The position numbers and the translations under genes are program-made. Below the pieces are notes generated by a model. That model searched no databases, was not told the DNA's origin, and saw only the letters and a program-made list of their open reading frames with translations. A DNA stretch of 64,000 bases from the NCBI GenBank assembly GCA_029718625.1, contig CM056379.1:54953579-55017578 (forward strand), in the 5' to 3' direction. Within the stretch, counting starts at the first letter, position 1. Each line of letters starts with the position of its first letter. Origin of the DNA: Synaphobranchus kaupii (taxonomy: Eukaryota > Chordata > Actinopteri > Anguilliformes > Synaphobranchidae). Positions 47,801 through 59,726 of this stretch are shown piece after piece.

Positions 47801-49680
47801 AGTTCTCAGGACTGAGTGGGTGTGAAAGCTAGTTAATATTGCAGACTATGCAGTTCTCAGGACTGGGTGGGTGTGAAGGCTAGTTAATATTGCAGACTAT
47901 GCAGTTCTCAGGACTGGGTGGGTGTGAAGGCTAGTTAATATTGCTGACTATGCAGTTCTCAGGACTGGGTGGGTGTGAAAGCTAGTTAATATTGCAGACT
48001 ATGCAGTTCTCAGGTCTGGGTGGGTGTGAAAGCTAGTTAATATTGCTGACTATGCATGCAGTTCTCAGGACTGGGTAGGTGTGAAGGCTAGTTAATATTG
48101 CTGACTATGCAGTTCTCAGGACTGGGTGGGTGTGAAAGCTAGTTAATATTGCAGACTATGCAGTTCTCAGGTCTGGGTGGGTGTGAAAGCTAGTTAATAT
48201 TGCAGACTATGCAGTTCTCAGGACTGAGTGGGTGTGAAAGCTAGTTAATATTGCAGACTATGCAGTTCTCAGGACTGGGTGGGTGTGAAGGCTAGTTAAT
48301 ATTGCAGACTATGCAGTTCTCAGGACTGGGTGGGTGTGAAGGCTAGTTAATATTGCAGACTATGCAGTTCTCAGGACTGGGTGGGTGTGAAGGCTAGTTA
48401 ATATTGCAGACTATGCAGTTCTCAGGACTGGGTAGGTGTGAAGGCTAGTTAATATTGCTGACTATGCAGTTCTCAGGACTGGGTGGGTGTGAAAGCTAGT
48501 TAATATTGCAGACTATGCAGTTCTCAGGACTGGGTGGGTGTGAAAGCTAGTTAATATTGCTGACTATGCAGTTCTCAGGACTGGGTGGGTGTGAAAGTTA
48601 GTTAATATTGCTGACTATGCAGTTCTCAGGACTGGGTGGGTGTGAAATCTAGTTAATATTGCAGACTATGCAGTTCTCAGGACTGGGTGGGTGTGAAGGC
48701 TAGTTAATATTGCAGACTATGCAGTTCTCAGGACTGGGTGGGTGTGAAGGCTAGTTAATATTGCTGACTATGCAGTTCTCAGGACTGGGTGGGTGTGAAA
48801 GCTAGTTAATATTGCAGACTATGCAGTTCTCAGGACTGGGTGGGTGTGAAGGCTAGTTAATATTGCTGACTATGCAGTTCTCAGGACTGGGTGGGTGTGA
48901 AGGCTAGTTAATATTGCAGACTATGCAGTTCTCAGGACTGGGTGGGTGTGAAGGCTAGTTAATATTGCAGACTATGCAGTTTTCAGGACTGGGTGGGTGT
49001 GAAAACTAGTTAATATTGCCGACTATGCAGTTCTCAGGACTGGGTGGGTGTGAAAGCTAGTTAATATTGCTGACTATGCAGTTCTCAGGACTGGGCGGGT
49101 GTGAAGGCTAGTTAATATTGCAGACTATGCAGTTCTCAGGACTGGGTGGGTGTGAAAGCTAGTTAATATTGCAGACTATGCAGTTCTCAGGACTGGGTGG
49201 GTGTGAAAGCTAGTTAATATTGCAGACTATGCAGTTCTCAGGACTGGGTGGGTGTGAAAGCTAGTTAATATTGCAGACTATGCAGTTCTCAGGACTGGGT
49301 GGGTGTGAAAGCTAGTTAATATTGCAGACTACGCAGTTCTCAGGACTGGGTGGGTGTGAAGGCTAGTTCATATTGCAGACTATGCAGTTCTCAGGACTGG
49401 GTGGGTGTGAAAGCTAGTTAATATTGCAGACTATGCAGTTCTCAGGACTGGGTGGGTGTGAAAGCTAGTTAATATTGCAGACTATGCAGTTCTCAGGACT
49501 GGGTAGGTGTGAAAGCTAGTTAATATTGCTGACTATGCAGTTCTCAGGACTGGGTGGGTGTGAAGGCTAGTTAATATTGCAGACTATGCAGTTCTCAGGA
49601 CTGGGTGGGTGTGAAAGCTAGTTAATATTGCAGACTATGCAGTTCTCAGGACTGGGTGGGTTTGAAAGCTAATTAATATT
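44832..49680. repeat. 51-bp minisatellite, about 95 copies
   Basis: Unit: GACTATGCAGTTCTCAGGAC then TGGGTGGGTGTGAAAGCTAG then TTAATATTGCM. Units differ mainly at two sites: AAAGCT / AAGGCT / AAATCT, and GCC / GCA / GCT (or ACA) before GAC. GCC units are common before 46500, GCA dominates the middle and GCT appears after 47940, so variants are regionally clustered. One unit has a 4-bp insertion (TGCATGCAG at 48052). The period is a multiple of three but stops occur in every frame, so it is not coding. Confidence 0.97.
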
Positions 49681-50136
49681 TAGGCCATGCCAAAGCGCCT
49701 CTAGGCAAGTTATGTGCAGACTGGGAAATGCAAACACCATTTAGCAAAACAAACGATAGCTAAATAGCATAAAAAAGAAAGTGCGTGGTGCAAGTTGCAA
49801 CCGTACCATTTGTTTGATCCACTGAACTAAAGATCCATTCACATAAGAATACTAATGTTAAGCTCAGAGAACTACGTCTTTCAAATAGTAACGTTATCGG
49901 TACAGCATAGCACGTGTATTAGCTAACCTTAGCTAGCTAGCTATCTGGGCTATATAGCTACAGCTAGACCCTTCTCCTTTCAGCAGTCATTCAGGCTAAT
50001 GCAATGACTTCAGCCTTCCGACTCCGATTAGAAAAGCATACCTTCCAACTCCGATTAGAAAGGCATATCTTAATTTAGGCACATCACTTAGTACTGATAT
50101 TTGGGTTATGTTTATTCCACCCCAGGATGACAACAA
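49681..50136. other. No gene seen
   Basis: Flank of the minisatellite. A near-duplicate pair TTCCGACTCCGATTAGAAAA / TTCCAACTCCGATTAGAAAG lies at 50015-50060. Otherwise featureless. Confidence 0.45.
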
Positions 50137-50140
50137 TTAA

Positions 50141-52951
50141 CTCCTTTGCGTAGAAGGTGACGCCAGCCGAAGCCTTTTGCTCAGCTGAGACAATCGTTGC
50201 TACTGCAGCCAAACTATTATTGGAAATCACAAACTCTGTGTTTTAAATGTATTGGTAGACGGTTCGTGACGATTTCTGCCGAATACGTAGTTTCTAAGTG
50301 TCACTATTTCCCTGTAGCAAGTCCATTTATCAAGCAACCCCCCACCTAGTCTATACCTACCCATGCGTGACATAGTGGACAATAGCGTCTATGTTTGAGT
50401 TAATAAATATATTTATTCATCATATAAAATTAGAATAACATCATAGCAACGAGATAAACCCAACAATAGCCTGATCGTATGCCAGAAAAGCCGTGAAAAG
50501 CCCTGCTCACTCAAATGCAAAATAAACTGTGAAAGTACTATCTCATTCTACCATGTATTCTACTAGCGTACCGAACCCTGTTATCGGGCGGAAACCAGAC
50601 ATTTTTGTGATCAACATACGATACTGATATTATTCGGGCACATACCATTGAACATATTATATTTATTAGGTTCACAAAACGATAAGCTAACTTTTAAGCC
50701 AATAACCATGTAGATGTGACCGATAGTTTTTTTGTTTTAACGTCTTTTAGATGAGAAAGTACTGTCAAAAAAGGGGCGACCTTTATCGGGCGGCTCTTGT
50801 AGTGCATAAACAAGCTCACGATTATTGTTGTTTTAATAATCAATTAATAGTTTATTTCATCAAGAAAGATACCGTTTGAATAACCAATATGTTGGCAAAA
50901 TAGCTGGCTAACTGGATAGTTTACCTGACAGTCCGAAATATGTCAATATTGGGTTTATTTCTTCACGAAACGATAAACTAAGTTTTAAGCCAATATTAAA
51001 CATGTAGACGTGACCGGTAGTTTTTTGTTTTAACGTCTTTTAGATGACAGTAATGTCAAAAAAGGGGAGACAACTATCGTTTATTGGCTTAAAAGAGATA
51101 GGCTCAATCGCATTGGATTTATTTCTTTACAAAAACGATGTTAACTTTTAAGCCAATAACGTGTTTTTTTCTCTCGTTTTAACGTCTTTAAGATGAGACG
51201 AGACTGCCAAAGAAAGGGCACCCATTATCGGGCGGCTGTTGTAATCCATAAACAAGTTGTTTTAAGAATCAATTAATAGTTTATTTCATCAAGAAAGATA
51301 CCGTTTGAATAACCAATATATTGGCTAAATAGCTGGCTAACTGGATAGTTGATAATCAGCTCTCGAGGAAGTTCAAATATGGTCGAACGAGGACGTGCCC
51401 GATAAAGGGCGCCCTGTAGCTAGCAATATATGCTACTAAATATGAAATAAATATACAATCCTACCATTGGTTTTACACATCGAGATGTTCCTTTCAAAAT
51501 TCAGTGGTCATTTACTGTCTGGTACAATCGGTTTGAGAAATACACAACACTTTATACTGCTATTACACTATCTGAAACGTCGCCGCGTAATACCCCCATG
51601 CCCTGTAAGCCTGTCTCATTCTTTACAGTTCATTCTGGTTTAATTGTCAGCTTTTTTATCCAATAGAGTACATTATAACCTTAGCAACGGTATATGCCAA
51701 GTCTTTTTGGGTGCTTTGAGCAATTTACTACAGCCCAGCTTAACGGCAGTTTTCGTTTTAACTGTCTAGTATTACGCAAGCTCTATAGAATACGCATTAT
51801 GGAGGGGAGTTTCCCTTTTGCGATACGTAAGTATTTTTGCATCTAAAATACCGTTGGTCTCGCTGGCTACATATGTACGTTTGTGTTTCCACTCGAGCAC
51901 TGTCTTTCCAATATGTTTGATAGCCCTATTGTAATTTTCGCATTTTGAGTGCATTTCACATACTGTAGTGCAATCGTTAAATGTATTTTTGATGTAGGCT
52001 ACCAATGTTCATTGAAGATAGAACATTTGGCAGCATTTTGCAGATGGTGGAATACTATTTTATGTTCATGTTATCGTACATAATATAGGCTATGGCGTAT
52101 ACTTGTCTCTTAGGGCATGACAAATGCTCATTCCAATTTACTATGCGCTGATATGTGGTAGATTAAAGTAAAAATTTCCTTGGAGTCATTATGAATAGGA
52201 AAATTTAAAAAAAAATTTAAAATACAGAAAAATGCAATCCCAGGACAAAAGTATACATACTGTAGAGTACAGGGACAAGTGATGTTTTATTGACGTACAA
52301 GAGTGAATGATTAGGCAACATATTTAGGTGTATGTAACACTGTGATATCAATGGTTTTTATCTTAAGCCATCAGAAGGAGCAAATGTATTTGTTTTGTAA
52401 TGGACAAAACTAATTTATTCATTTTATGACATGTTTTGCATAGGGGTTTTGGACCCATAGATATCTACCCCCCTATACTGATGAAAATATAGTAATTCCC
52501 ACTTGAAAATTATGCAAAAGTGAGTTTTATGAGCCAAAACTGTTGATTTGTAGTTAAATATATCTTCTTTTTTTTTTTTAGAGCAGTGCACAATTTAGCC
52601 ATTTGGATAGATTTGGAGACACTAATGGACAACAGGGTACACTGCTATATTTTGCATCATAGACCTTTAGTAGTTCTGCATATCATCCTCAGATTTTTCA
52701 AAACTTGTGGACATGGAGTTTATGATCCAGGAAATGTATATAGATTACCGATTTCACTTATGTAGCTCTCAGCAAAATTAAAAAAAACTATTTATGAAAA
52801 TAAACAAATCTAAGTTTGTATTGTAAATGGTACACCTGTCTTGTTTCATTTAAGCCATTTACCAAGTTTATGTGATGCTCACACCTGGAGTTATAAAGCC
52901 TTAAACAGAGCACCCCCTAAATAGGTGAAATTTGCCATCTGCGCCAAGGGG
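50141..52951 (-). mobile_element. piggyBac-like non-autonomous element, copy 2 (with insertion)
   Basis: Flanked by TTAA on both sides (50137-50140 and 52952-52955). Ends: CTCCTTTGCGTAGAAGGTGA at the left and, read inward from the right, CCCCTTGGCGCAGATGGCAA. It is collinear and inverted relative to copy 1 (for example CTATACTGATGAAAATATAG at 52474). After subtracting the 852-bp insertion and its 5-bp duplication it is about 1.95 kb. No transposase motif is visible; the 77-codon frame at 51772-52005 is unrecognised. Confidence 0.75.
50568..51419. mobile_element. 852-bp element inserted in the piggyBac-like copy
   Basis: Absent from both other copies of the host element. Flanked by CTAGC (50563-50567 and 51420-51424). 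The ends are imperfect inverted repeats containing CCCTGTTATCGGGC (left) and CCCTTTATCGGGC (right, complement). Inside, a block with ACTTTTAAGCCAATAA and GTTTTAACGTCTTTTAGATG occurs three times (about 50685, 50975, 51135) and a block from TTATCGGGCGGCT to GCTGGCTAACTGGATAGTT twice (50784-50923, 51227-51349). Non-coding. The family is not recognised. Confidence 0.65.
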
Positions 52952-52955
52952 TTAA

Positions 52956-53440
52956 CCACTGAAAAGTTAAATCATCAATTTGAGTTGGCCGTCCCTTTAA
53001 GGAACATATGTTCAATTATATTTCAGCACTGTAATCATTGCTGTCTCTTTATTAATAGTGATAGGTATTGCATACAATTTGCGAGTAAAACATAAAAAAG
53101 GCATCCAATGAATGAACAATCACTCTGCATGATATTAGCCTACATACCTAAATGTTTCAATTTATGTTGTCTTCTGCCAATAAAGGTGCAGCAATGTACC
53201 CTATTTTGAACAGGTGTAAGCTACAGTACATATACATTATATCTGCTTGAATGTGGAAATATTTAATTTAATAACTGTTTTTAGATTACATTGTATTATT
53301 TTTTACAACAGAAGGGGGAACTTGTCAATGTGCTGATGATGGATAATATAATGTATATTTGCTGAACGTATATTTATTTGAAGCCTTTCAGGCAGTGAAA
53401 CCTAATTTTTGTTAGCTTTAATTTATGTATAGTATTTACG
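52956..53440. other. No gene seen
   Basis: AT-rich, no recognisable element. Confidence 0.45.
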
Positions 53441-54078
53441 CCCATATCGAGTGATCCATGTAGGAATTACAGCCCTTCTTATACATAGTCCTCCCATTTT
53501 AGGGGGCCAAAAGTAATCGGACAAATGAACATAATCTCAAATAAAATCATCATATTTACCACTTGGTTACAAATCCTTTGCATTTGACAGCTGCAAGTCT
53601 GCAACCCATAGACATCACCAGTTAAGTTCTTCCCTGTTGATGTTCTGCCAGGCCTGTATTGCAGCCATCTTCAGTTCCTGTTTGTTTTGGGAAATAGTAT
53701 GACCATTCATACATTCAAAAAGCCACAATTTTTCCCTTAAGTAGTGTCTTCTTGTCTTTAGCAAGTTAAATTGGATTCAGGTCAGGTGATTGACTTGGCC
53801 AATCAAGTACACTCCACCTTTTGGCCCTGAAAAACTCCTTGGTAATTGTCAGAGTAGACTACATGATAATTGAGAAGCACCATCAAATAAATTTTGAGGC
53901 ATTTGGTTGGATCTGAGAAGATAAGATGTTTCTGTACATTTCAGAATTAATCCTACTGCTCCCATCAGCAATCACATCATGAATAAAGACAACTGAGCCA
54001 GTTCCAATCCAAGCCATAACACTACCTCCACCATGTTTCAAAGATAAGAGGGCGTCAGTGCTTTGGATCAAGAGCAGG
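53441..54078 (-). pseudogene. Tc1-type element remnant with transposase fragment
   Basis: The terminal motif TACATAGTCCTCCCATTTTA then GGGGGCCAAAAGTAATCGG is at 53482-53520. The minus strand 54095-53883 reads LKHGGGSVMAWIGTGSVVFI and SEMYRNILSSQIQPNASKF, the central DDE-domain block of Tc1 transposases; further downstream positions (53620-53880) keep degraded C-terminal sequence. The N-terminal half and one end are missing; another repeat begins at 54080. Confidence 0.75.
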
Positions 54079-54079
54079 G

Positions 54080-54255
54080 CCCCATTCCAATCCAAATTAA
54101 TATGCTCCCTTCACTTCTTCCCTCCAATGGAGTGAGTCCTCCACTGATGTATCATATGATGTATTTTATATGGGAGGGAGCACTCCCAAGCAAGGGGACT
54201 GATCGAGGGGAGGAGTTGGAGCTGTTTGAATTGGAACACCCAAATGCTTCTTCCT
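54080..54255. mobile_element. Small MITE-like element
   Basis: Left CCCCATTCCAATCCAAATTA and right complement of TTTGAATTGGAACACCC form imperfect inverted ends about 170 bp apart. Internal AGGGAGCACTCCC-type sequence. Class unknown. Confidence 0.4.
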
Positions 54256-54721
54256 CACTTCAACCTTTGTGAGCAGCCAGTCAGTATGTCAAACCAAAAG
54301 TTAGCAGTCCTATATGTACGTAAATCAAGGTATGAAAACTAACTAGAGTTTTAATAAAATGTAGATAACATTAAGTTTATTTCACTTGCCCACAAAATTT
54401 TTGATGCAACCTTAGTGCATTCATTCACATTCAGCTTTATTATACCCTGATGGAAATATACCCTTGTTACAGGCAGATAAAAACATATACAAAACACAGG
54501 AAAGACATAACAATAAAATGACAACACAGCCAACGATCAAGCCATGAAAAAGTGTCATAATACCGTTAACCCTATTAACTTTGTCCTTCCAGAGGCAATT
54601 TCCACCTAGTTTCCATTAGTCTTATTTAAGTGTCAATATCTCAGAAAATATTCACTGCACATCCATGGTTTAAAGTTCAAATTGAAGAAGAAGCTGTATC
54701 ATTCATAAATTTGCAACAGAA

Positions 54722-54826
54722 TACCCTTATGGAAAAGAATATACTGCAGTATATTTTAAATATATTGTGAAGATAATTTTGATGTATTTACAATATACTG
54801 TAGTATATTCTTTTTCCATAAGGGTA
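54722..54826. mobile_element. 105-bp hairpin MITE
   Basis: TACCCTTATGGAAAAGAATA then TACTGCAGTATATT is mirrored by AATATACTGTAGTATATTCT then TTTTCCATAAGGGTA. Arms of about 47 bp, loop about 12 bp, TA at both ends, as in palindromic mariner-type MITEs. It would fold into a near-perfect hairpin RNA. Confidence 0.7.
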
Positions 54827-55779
54827 CATTTATTTCACATACAGTATATACATAAAACAAGTAGCCTAATGTTTTTAAATACGTCTTTTAAAAAAACGTA
54901 CTAAAGCATGTGTGTTTTTACATAACAACAGCAATGTATTTCAGCCCTTAGTGCGATAGGTGGCCCAAGTGAAAGACTTTTCCTTTTTGTACTTAATTTT
55001 AAGTACTTAATTTTAAGTTGCATACGTGGTCACTCTCCTTTTTAAACTTGCCCCATTGAACACCAATTTTCTGCTGACCTCTTCCCCTTTGTTTTAGTGT
55101 GGCTTTCACTATGTAGTGCTCAAGGAGACTCAGGACCACTGCAGTTCAAACTGCTTTACACTCCACCGGCCTCAGCCTAAGCATTGCAATCTCACTTCAT
55201 TAAAAAGCATTGCTCTCATCTGGCTAAGAAGTGTTAAATTGAAGGTAAACACCTCCTCTCATAATATTAATGATATTTTGCTTTCAGAATGGTACACAGC
55301 CAAGGACTGTTCATCGCAAAGAGGAGATGAAATCACCTTTCTTCACAAAAAAAGGCTGCTTCGGTCACAAGGGCACTTGTAATCTCATTGGCACATCAAA
55401 CAATCCCATTAGCAGCTGCATATCATAGTTTTCAACAACTTAACTTCCAATTATTTATTCTGCTACCCCTTTCTTTTTTTAGACCAAATCTCTATGGCTC
55501 TACTTTTTCTAAAGCAACAATAGGAATTTAAGGGAATATCAATGCTTCCAACAGACTTAGAGTGACAGCCTGTTATCAAAGCAGAAACAAATTGGGTGGT
55601 TCAACTGCTTGTATGTATGTTCTATAGGCCTATTGATAGTGTGGTGTATTCAAAGTAATGGAAAAAGCTAATTTGGGGATAGAAAATGTATTTATAAATT
55701 ACATACTTTTATTAGCACAAAAGTTCTGTTTCTTTTTTTTAGAAAGTTATAGGATTTCCCTGGATTTCCAGGTATTTTC
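54827..55779. other. No gene seen
   Basis: An 88-codon plus-strand frame (55116-55382) has no recognisable domain. No repeat boundary found apart from a short TTAATTTTAAGTAC duplication near 54995. Confidence 0.45.
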
Positions 55780-56783
55780 GCCCCTTTGCACAGATGCCAA
55801 ATTTGGTCAATTCTCACCTATTTTGGGGGTGTTTAAGGCTTTATAACTCCAGGTGTGAGCATCACAGAAACTAGGAAAATAGCTTAAATGAAGCAAGACA
55901 GTTGTAGCATTTACAATACTATTTTAGATTAGTTTATTTTAATAATCTAGGTTAAAGAAAGTACCACAAATGCAAAGAAATTTTGTGGGCGAAAATGTTG
56001 TTTTTCTTTAGTGTGCAATGAAGTACTGAGAGATACAAATAAAAACTATACATTTCCTTGATTTTCTTTTAACAGTAGCAGATAAGCTGCAAAGGTTATA
56101 ATGTCCTATATTGGATAGACGAGTTGAAATGGAATGCATGAGGCAGGTTTGAACAGCATGCGTGGTTTTACCAATCGACATTTCAGATACTGTAATAGCT
56201 TTATAAAGTGATCTGCATTTCTCAAACAGATTGGCCAAGAAAATAAATGACCACTGAATTTTGAAAGGGACATCTCTATGCGTAAAACCAATGGTAGGAT
56301 TGTACATTTATTTCATACTTAGTTGCAGATATTAATAGTAGAATGATGTAGTACAATTACAGAAGAATTTCATTTGTTTATTTTACTGTTGAGTGAGCAG
56401 GGCTTTTCGTGGCTGTGTTGGCATATGTTCAGGCTATTGTTGGCTTTATCTTGTTGCTATGACGGAATACGATTTTTTGGCGGCGACAAAATATTTTTAT
56501 GAACTCACAGATAGATGCTATTGTCCACTGTGTCACGTATGGGTCAGTATATTTGCAGGTGAGACTGGGTGGGGGGTTGCTTGTTAAATTGAATAGTGAC
56601 AATAATGGCACTTAGAAACTCAGTATTCAGCAGAGTTTTTTCAAATTGTGTACTAATAAAGCTAGTACATGGAGTTTGTTGTTTTCACTCATAGTTTGGT
56701 TGCAGGAGCAATTAATTTCTGAGCTGAGCAATCTCTAGTCTTGACGCCAGCACCATGGCCACCAGGGGGTATGCACGTAGGGG
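55780..56783 (+). mobile_element. piggyBac-like non-autonomous element, copy 3 (internally deleted)
   Basis: Starts GCCCCTTTGCACAGATGCCA and ends ...TATGCACGTAGGGG followed by TTAA (56784-56787). Landmarks shared with copy 1: TTGGTCAATTCTCACCTATT, CCAGGTGTGAGCATCAC (the uninterrupted Harbinger target), CAATGGTAGGATTGTA, GTTGAGTGAGCAGGGCTTTT. About 1.0 kb, lacking roughly half of the interior. The left TTAA is not preserved. Confidence 0.7.
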
Positions 56784-56787
56784 TTAA

Positions 56788-57224
56788 ATATGACCCAAAT
56801 GTGTTGCTGCCAAATTAACTTTTGAAACTAGTAATTTAAATCTGTTTGGTTTTATTTTCAATATATTTGTCATATTTTATATCAGTTCTGTCACATTGAA
56901 ATGTTGGTTATGTACTGTAGGCATCATCATACTGTACAGCACGCTTGTAACAATTTCTAGAACTCATTTATTGTGCTAAAAACAATGGGGAAACAAATAA
57001 TTGTTGGTATTAATGGATTAATTAATATTTTATGTTTTGAATGAGCTGTGAAAAATAAATGCAGACCAGTCTTCTGAAGGATGTGAGTGCAAACTTACTG
57101 TGTGTTTGTCAGATAATGATTTAAGTCTGTAGGCAGTACTGCCCATACTACTAGGGGGTGGGGATAAGGCATTTCAAATGTAAGCTTCTAGCTATATTGA
57201 TAATTACGAGGGCAAGTTGATTCA
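56788..57224. other. No gene seen
   Basis: AT-rich, no recognisable feature. Confidence 0.45.
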
Positions 57225-57795
57225 GCTGTTACAGTTGAAGTCGAAAGTTTACATACACTTAGGTTGAAGTCATAAAAACTCATTTTAAACCTCTCCACAG
57301 ATTTCATGTTAGAAAACTATAGTGTTGGCAAGTCAGTTAGGACATCTACTTGGTGCATGACACAAGTAATTTTTCCAACAATTGTTTACAGACAGATTAT
57401 TTCACTTTTAATTTACTATATCACAATTCCAGTGGGTCAGAAGTTTACATACACTAAGTTGACTGTGCCTTTACATTTTTAATGTTTGATCGCATATCCT
57501 TTGCATACCATGACTTCCTGATGTCTGTGACCCAACAACATCAAAAGACTCTTGATATCTTATTTTTTGGTACTCTTACAAGCGATACTATAACGTCTCT
57601 GCATTTGAATGAATCTCTATGGGAATTGGGGGGTGGGACTAGTTTTAGCTGTAAATTATGAACAGTATGGGATACATGATTGGTAAAATGGCTGTAGGTC
57701 ATCAAAGGTCTGAGGTATCAAACAAGCCTCAAACCATCACTCTGCTGCCAGATATGCAGTAGATATGGATGCATCACTTTAAGGGTTGTAAGATA
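57225..57795 (+). mobile_element. Sleeping-Beauty-like end fused to the module (copy f)
   Basis: 57230-57475 is a Sleeping-Beauty-like end (ACAGTTGAAGTCGAAAGTTT; inner repeat AGAAGTTTACATACACTAAG). At CCTTTACATTTTTAATGTTT (57470-57489) it passes directly into the module (CATATCCTTTGCATACCATG, AGACTCTTGATATC, GGGGGGTGGGACTAG, GCAGTAGATATGGATGC, CTTTAAGGGTTGT). The junction matches that at 24662 in inverted orientation. Confidence 0.75.
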
Positions 57796-59720
57796 GCTTG
57801 TAAGATATTTTGTGTGGAATGTCCTCGGAGAGAGCCAAAGGCTAGGCTGTTTGCACCTGGCACGTACCACGTTCACCTCTAGTGTAGAGGACGTTATCCA
57901 AAACAGTTTTATCCAGAGTCCTTTGGCTATGCTTCACTGTTTCACTGCATTTCTTTCAATATATACATTGTTACATGTGTTTATTATGGTATATCCAAAA
58001 TAGAGCTTGACTAATTTTATAAGCTTTAAATAAAATGTCTTGCAATTGTGCCATGCTTAACAAAATTGGTTTACTGATTTCACATCGTAATATAATTCCC
58101 ATCAAGCATTTCTTCAGCATCTCATAGACTAAACAAAAACTTTGAAACAAACTGTGGAAGCATGAGGCAAGGCAAGGACTGAGTACCCTGTCTTTCACAA
58201 TAAAGTTTTAAGACAGGAACATTGTATTGACTTGTCTGATTGAGGCGAACATGTTTGAGTGCATACTGTATACAGTATATAATTGATTTGAAATGGCAAT
58301 GATAATGACAAGTTTTTTTTTGTTTGTTTTGGGTGAATTACATAATGTATAAAAATCAGAAAATTAATGACAAATTTTCTAGTTGAGGTGATTTTTCCCA
58401 TTAAGAGCTTAAAACAAGGATGGAATAAGCTACTGTAGCTACATAAACATGACAAGTGTATAGTTTGGCAATAGAAAAATGAAAGCCAGAAATAATTATC
58501 TGGAATAGCAACAGTATGTGTATTATAAGATACTATAAAATATTCTTTACTGGGATGAACTTAAAAAGCATTAGCAAAACATACAATCATAAAGTATTGT
58601 TAAATAAATAGCAATCTCACTTGCAACTATGAGAAACAGGGGGTGTGATGTGTTGAGCAGCAGTCTAATGCTGCAGGTCCATTTTCAGTCATCTTTTTCC
58701 CACTTCAACAGTGACTTTTGCGGGGCTGTGTCAAATTTTTCAGGGTTATAACAGGAACAAAAAATCCAGTTACACTGGGAAACAAATGCTTTCATTGTTT
58801 GTGAATTATACTACTTTTTTGGCCAACATCCATATTTCAAATATAGATAGTATCTAATCCTAAATTAAAAACAGAAAAGCACACAAGTCAAAGTTGGTAA
58901 ACTATAATATTACATTGTGAAAGAGTCTGATTCCAAATCATTTGTCTACATAGTTGACATTAATGGCAAAGACAGAATGAACCAAGTATCATCATAATAG
59001 ATTGAAGGAATAGAAGAAATTGTTAATTGGACAGGAACTGTTCATTGGACAACATACGTATGAGCACTAAATGCACAGTACTAATACTAATAAGTACATA
59101 ACACACAAAAAAACATATTTCAAGGTATTGGTAAAAAAAAGTAAAGCATCAATGCTACAGGAATTTAATATAAGTCAAAGGAAATGTGTGATTTTTGGAA
59201 GCTAAAAATGCTTTGACAATTACCAAAGTAAAACAGATGTCATATCTTTCCTTTCAAAAGGGAGAAAACTTTGGAGAAAATGTATTTTCAGAAAGTCACA
59301 CACGGCAAATACTTTGAAACTTACAAGAACTCACCTTCTAAACACTAGAACTTGTAAGAACAGAAGTGTGACTACAGTATCCAGAATACACTAATTAATG
59401 AATCTGATAAAACCCGTAAATAAATAAATATGAAAAATATCACAATATACTGCTGTGAAGACTTTATGTAACTGTTGGGCCACATTCAATTCTCTAAAGA
59501 GGATGACTAGATGGGGAACAGAGCAGACAAATAAATTAAGTAATTTAAGCAAAATTACCCTGGCAAGTTTGTTCCTGAAGTGTGTCACAGATCAGTCACA
59601 GGGGGAAACTAGAGGGGCAGAGCAGGACAAGACAGAACCTGTGGTTACCTTGCAAATATCACACTTTATTTCTCTTCACTATTTTTTCCCCTTCTGAATT
59701 TACTGGGAATGTTGCCATGT
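57796..59720. other. No gene seen; apparently unique DNA
   Basis: AT-rich. Short open frames (58195-58455, 59391-59697) carry no recognisable motif. Confidence 0.45.
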
Positions 59721-59726
59721 GCTGTG

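Noticed and set aside
44832..49680. 51-bp period (17 codons) as a repetitive protein gene
   Set aside because: Stops (for example TAG and TAA in GCTAGTTAATATT) fall in each unit and no long frame exists on either strand.
44832..49680. CRISPR-like array
   Set aside because: Units are contiguous without unique spacers, and the genome is eukaryotic.
55116..55382. 88-codon open frame as a small gene
   Set aside because: No motif, signal peptide or conserved pattern visible; nothing around it suggests an exon.
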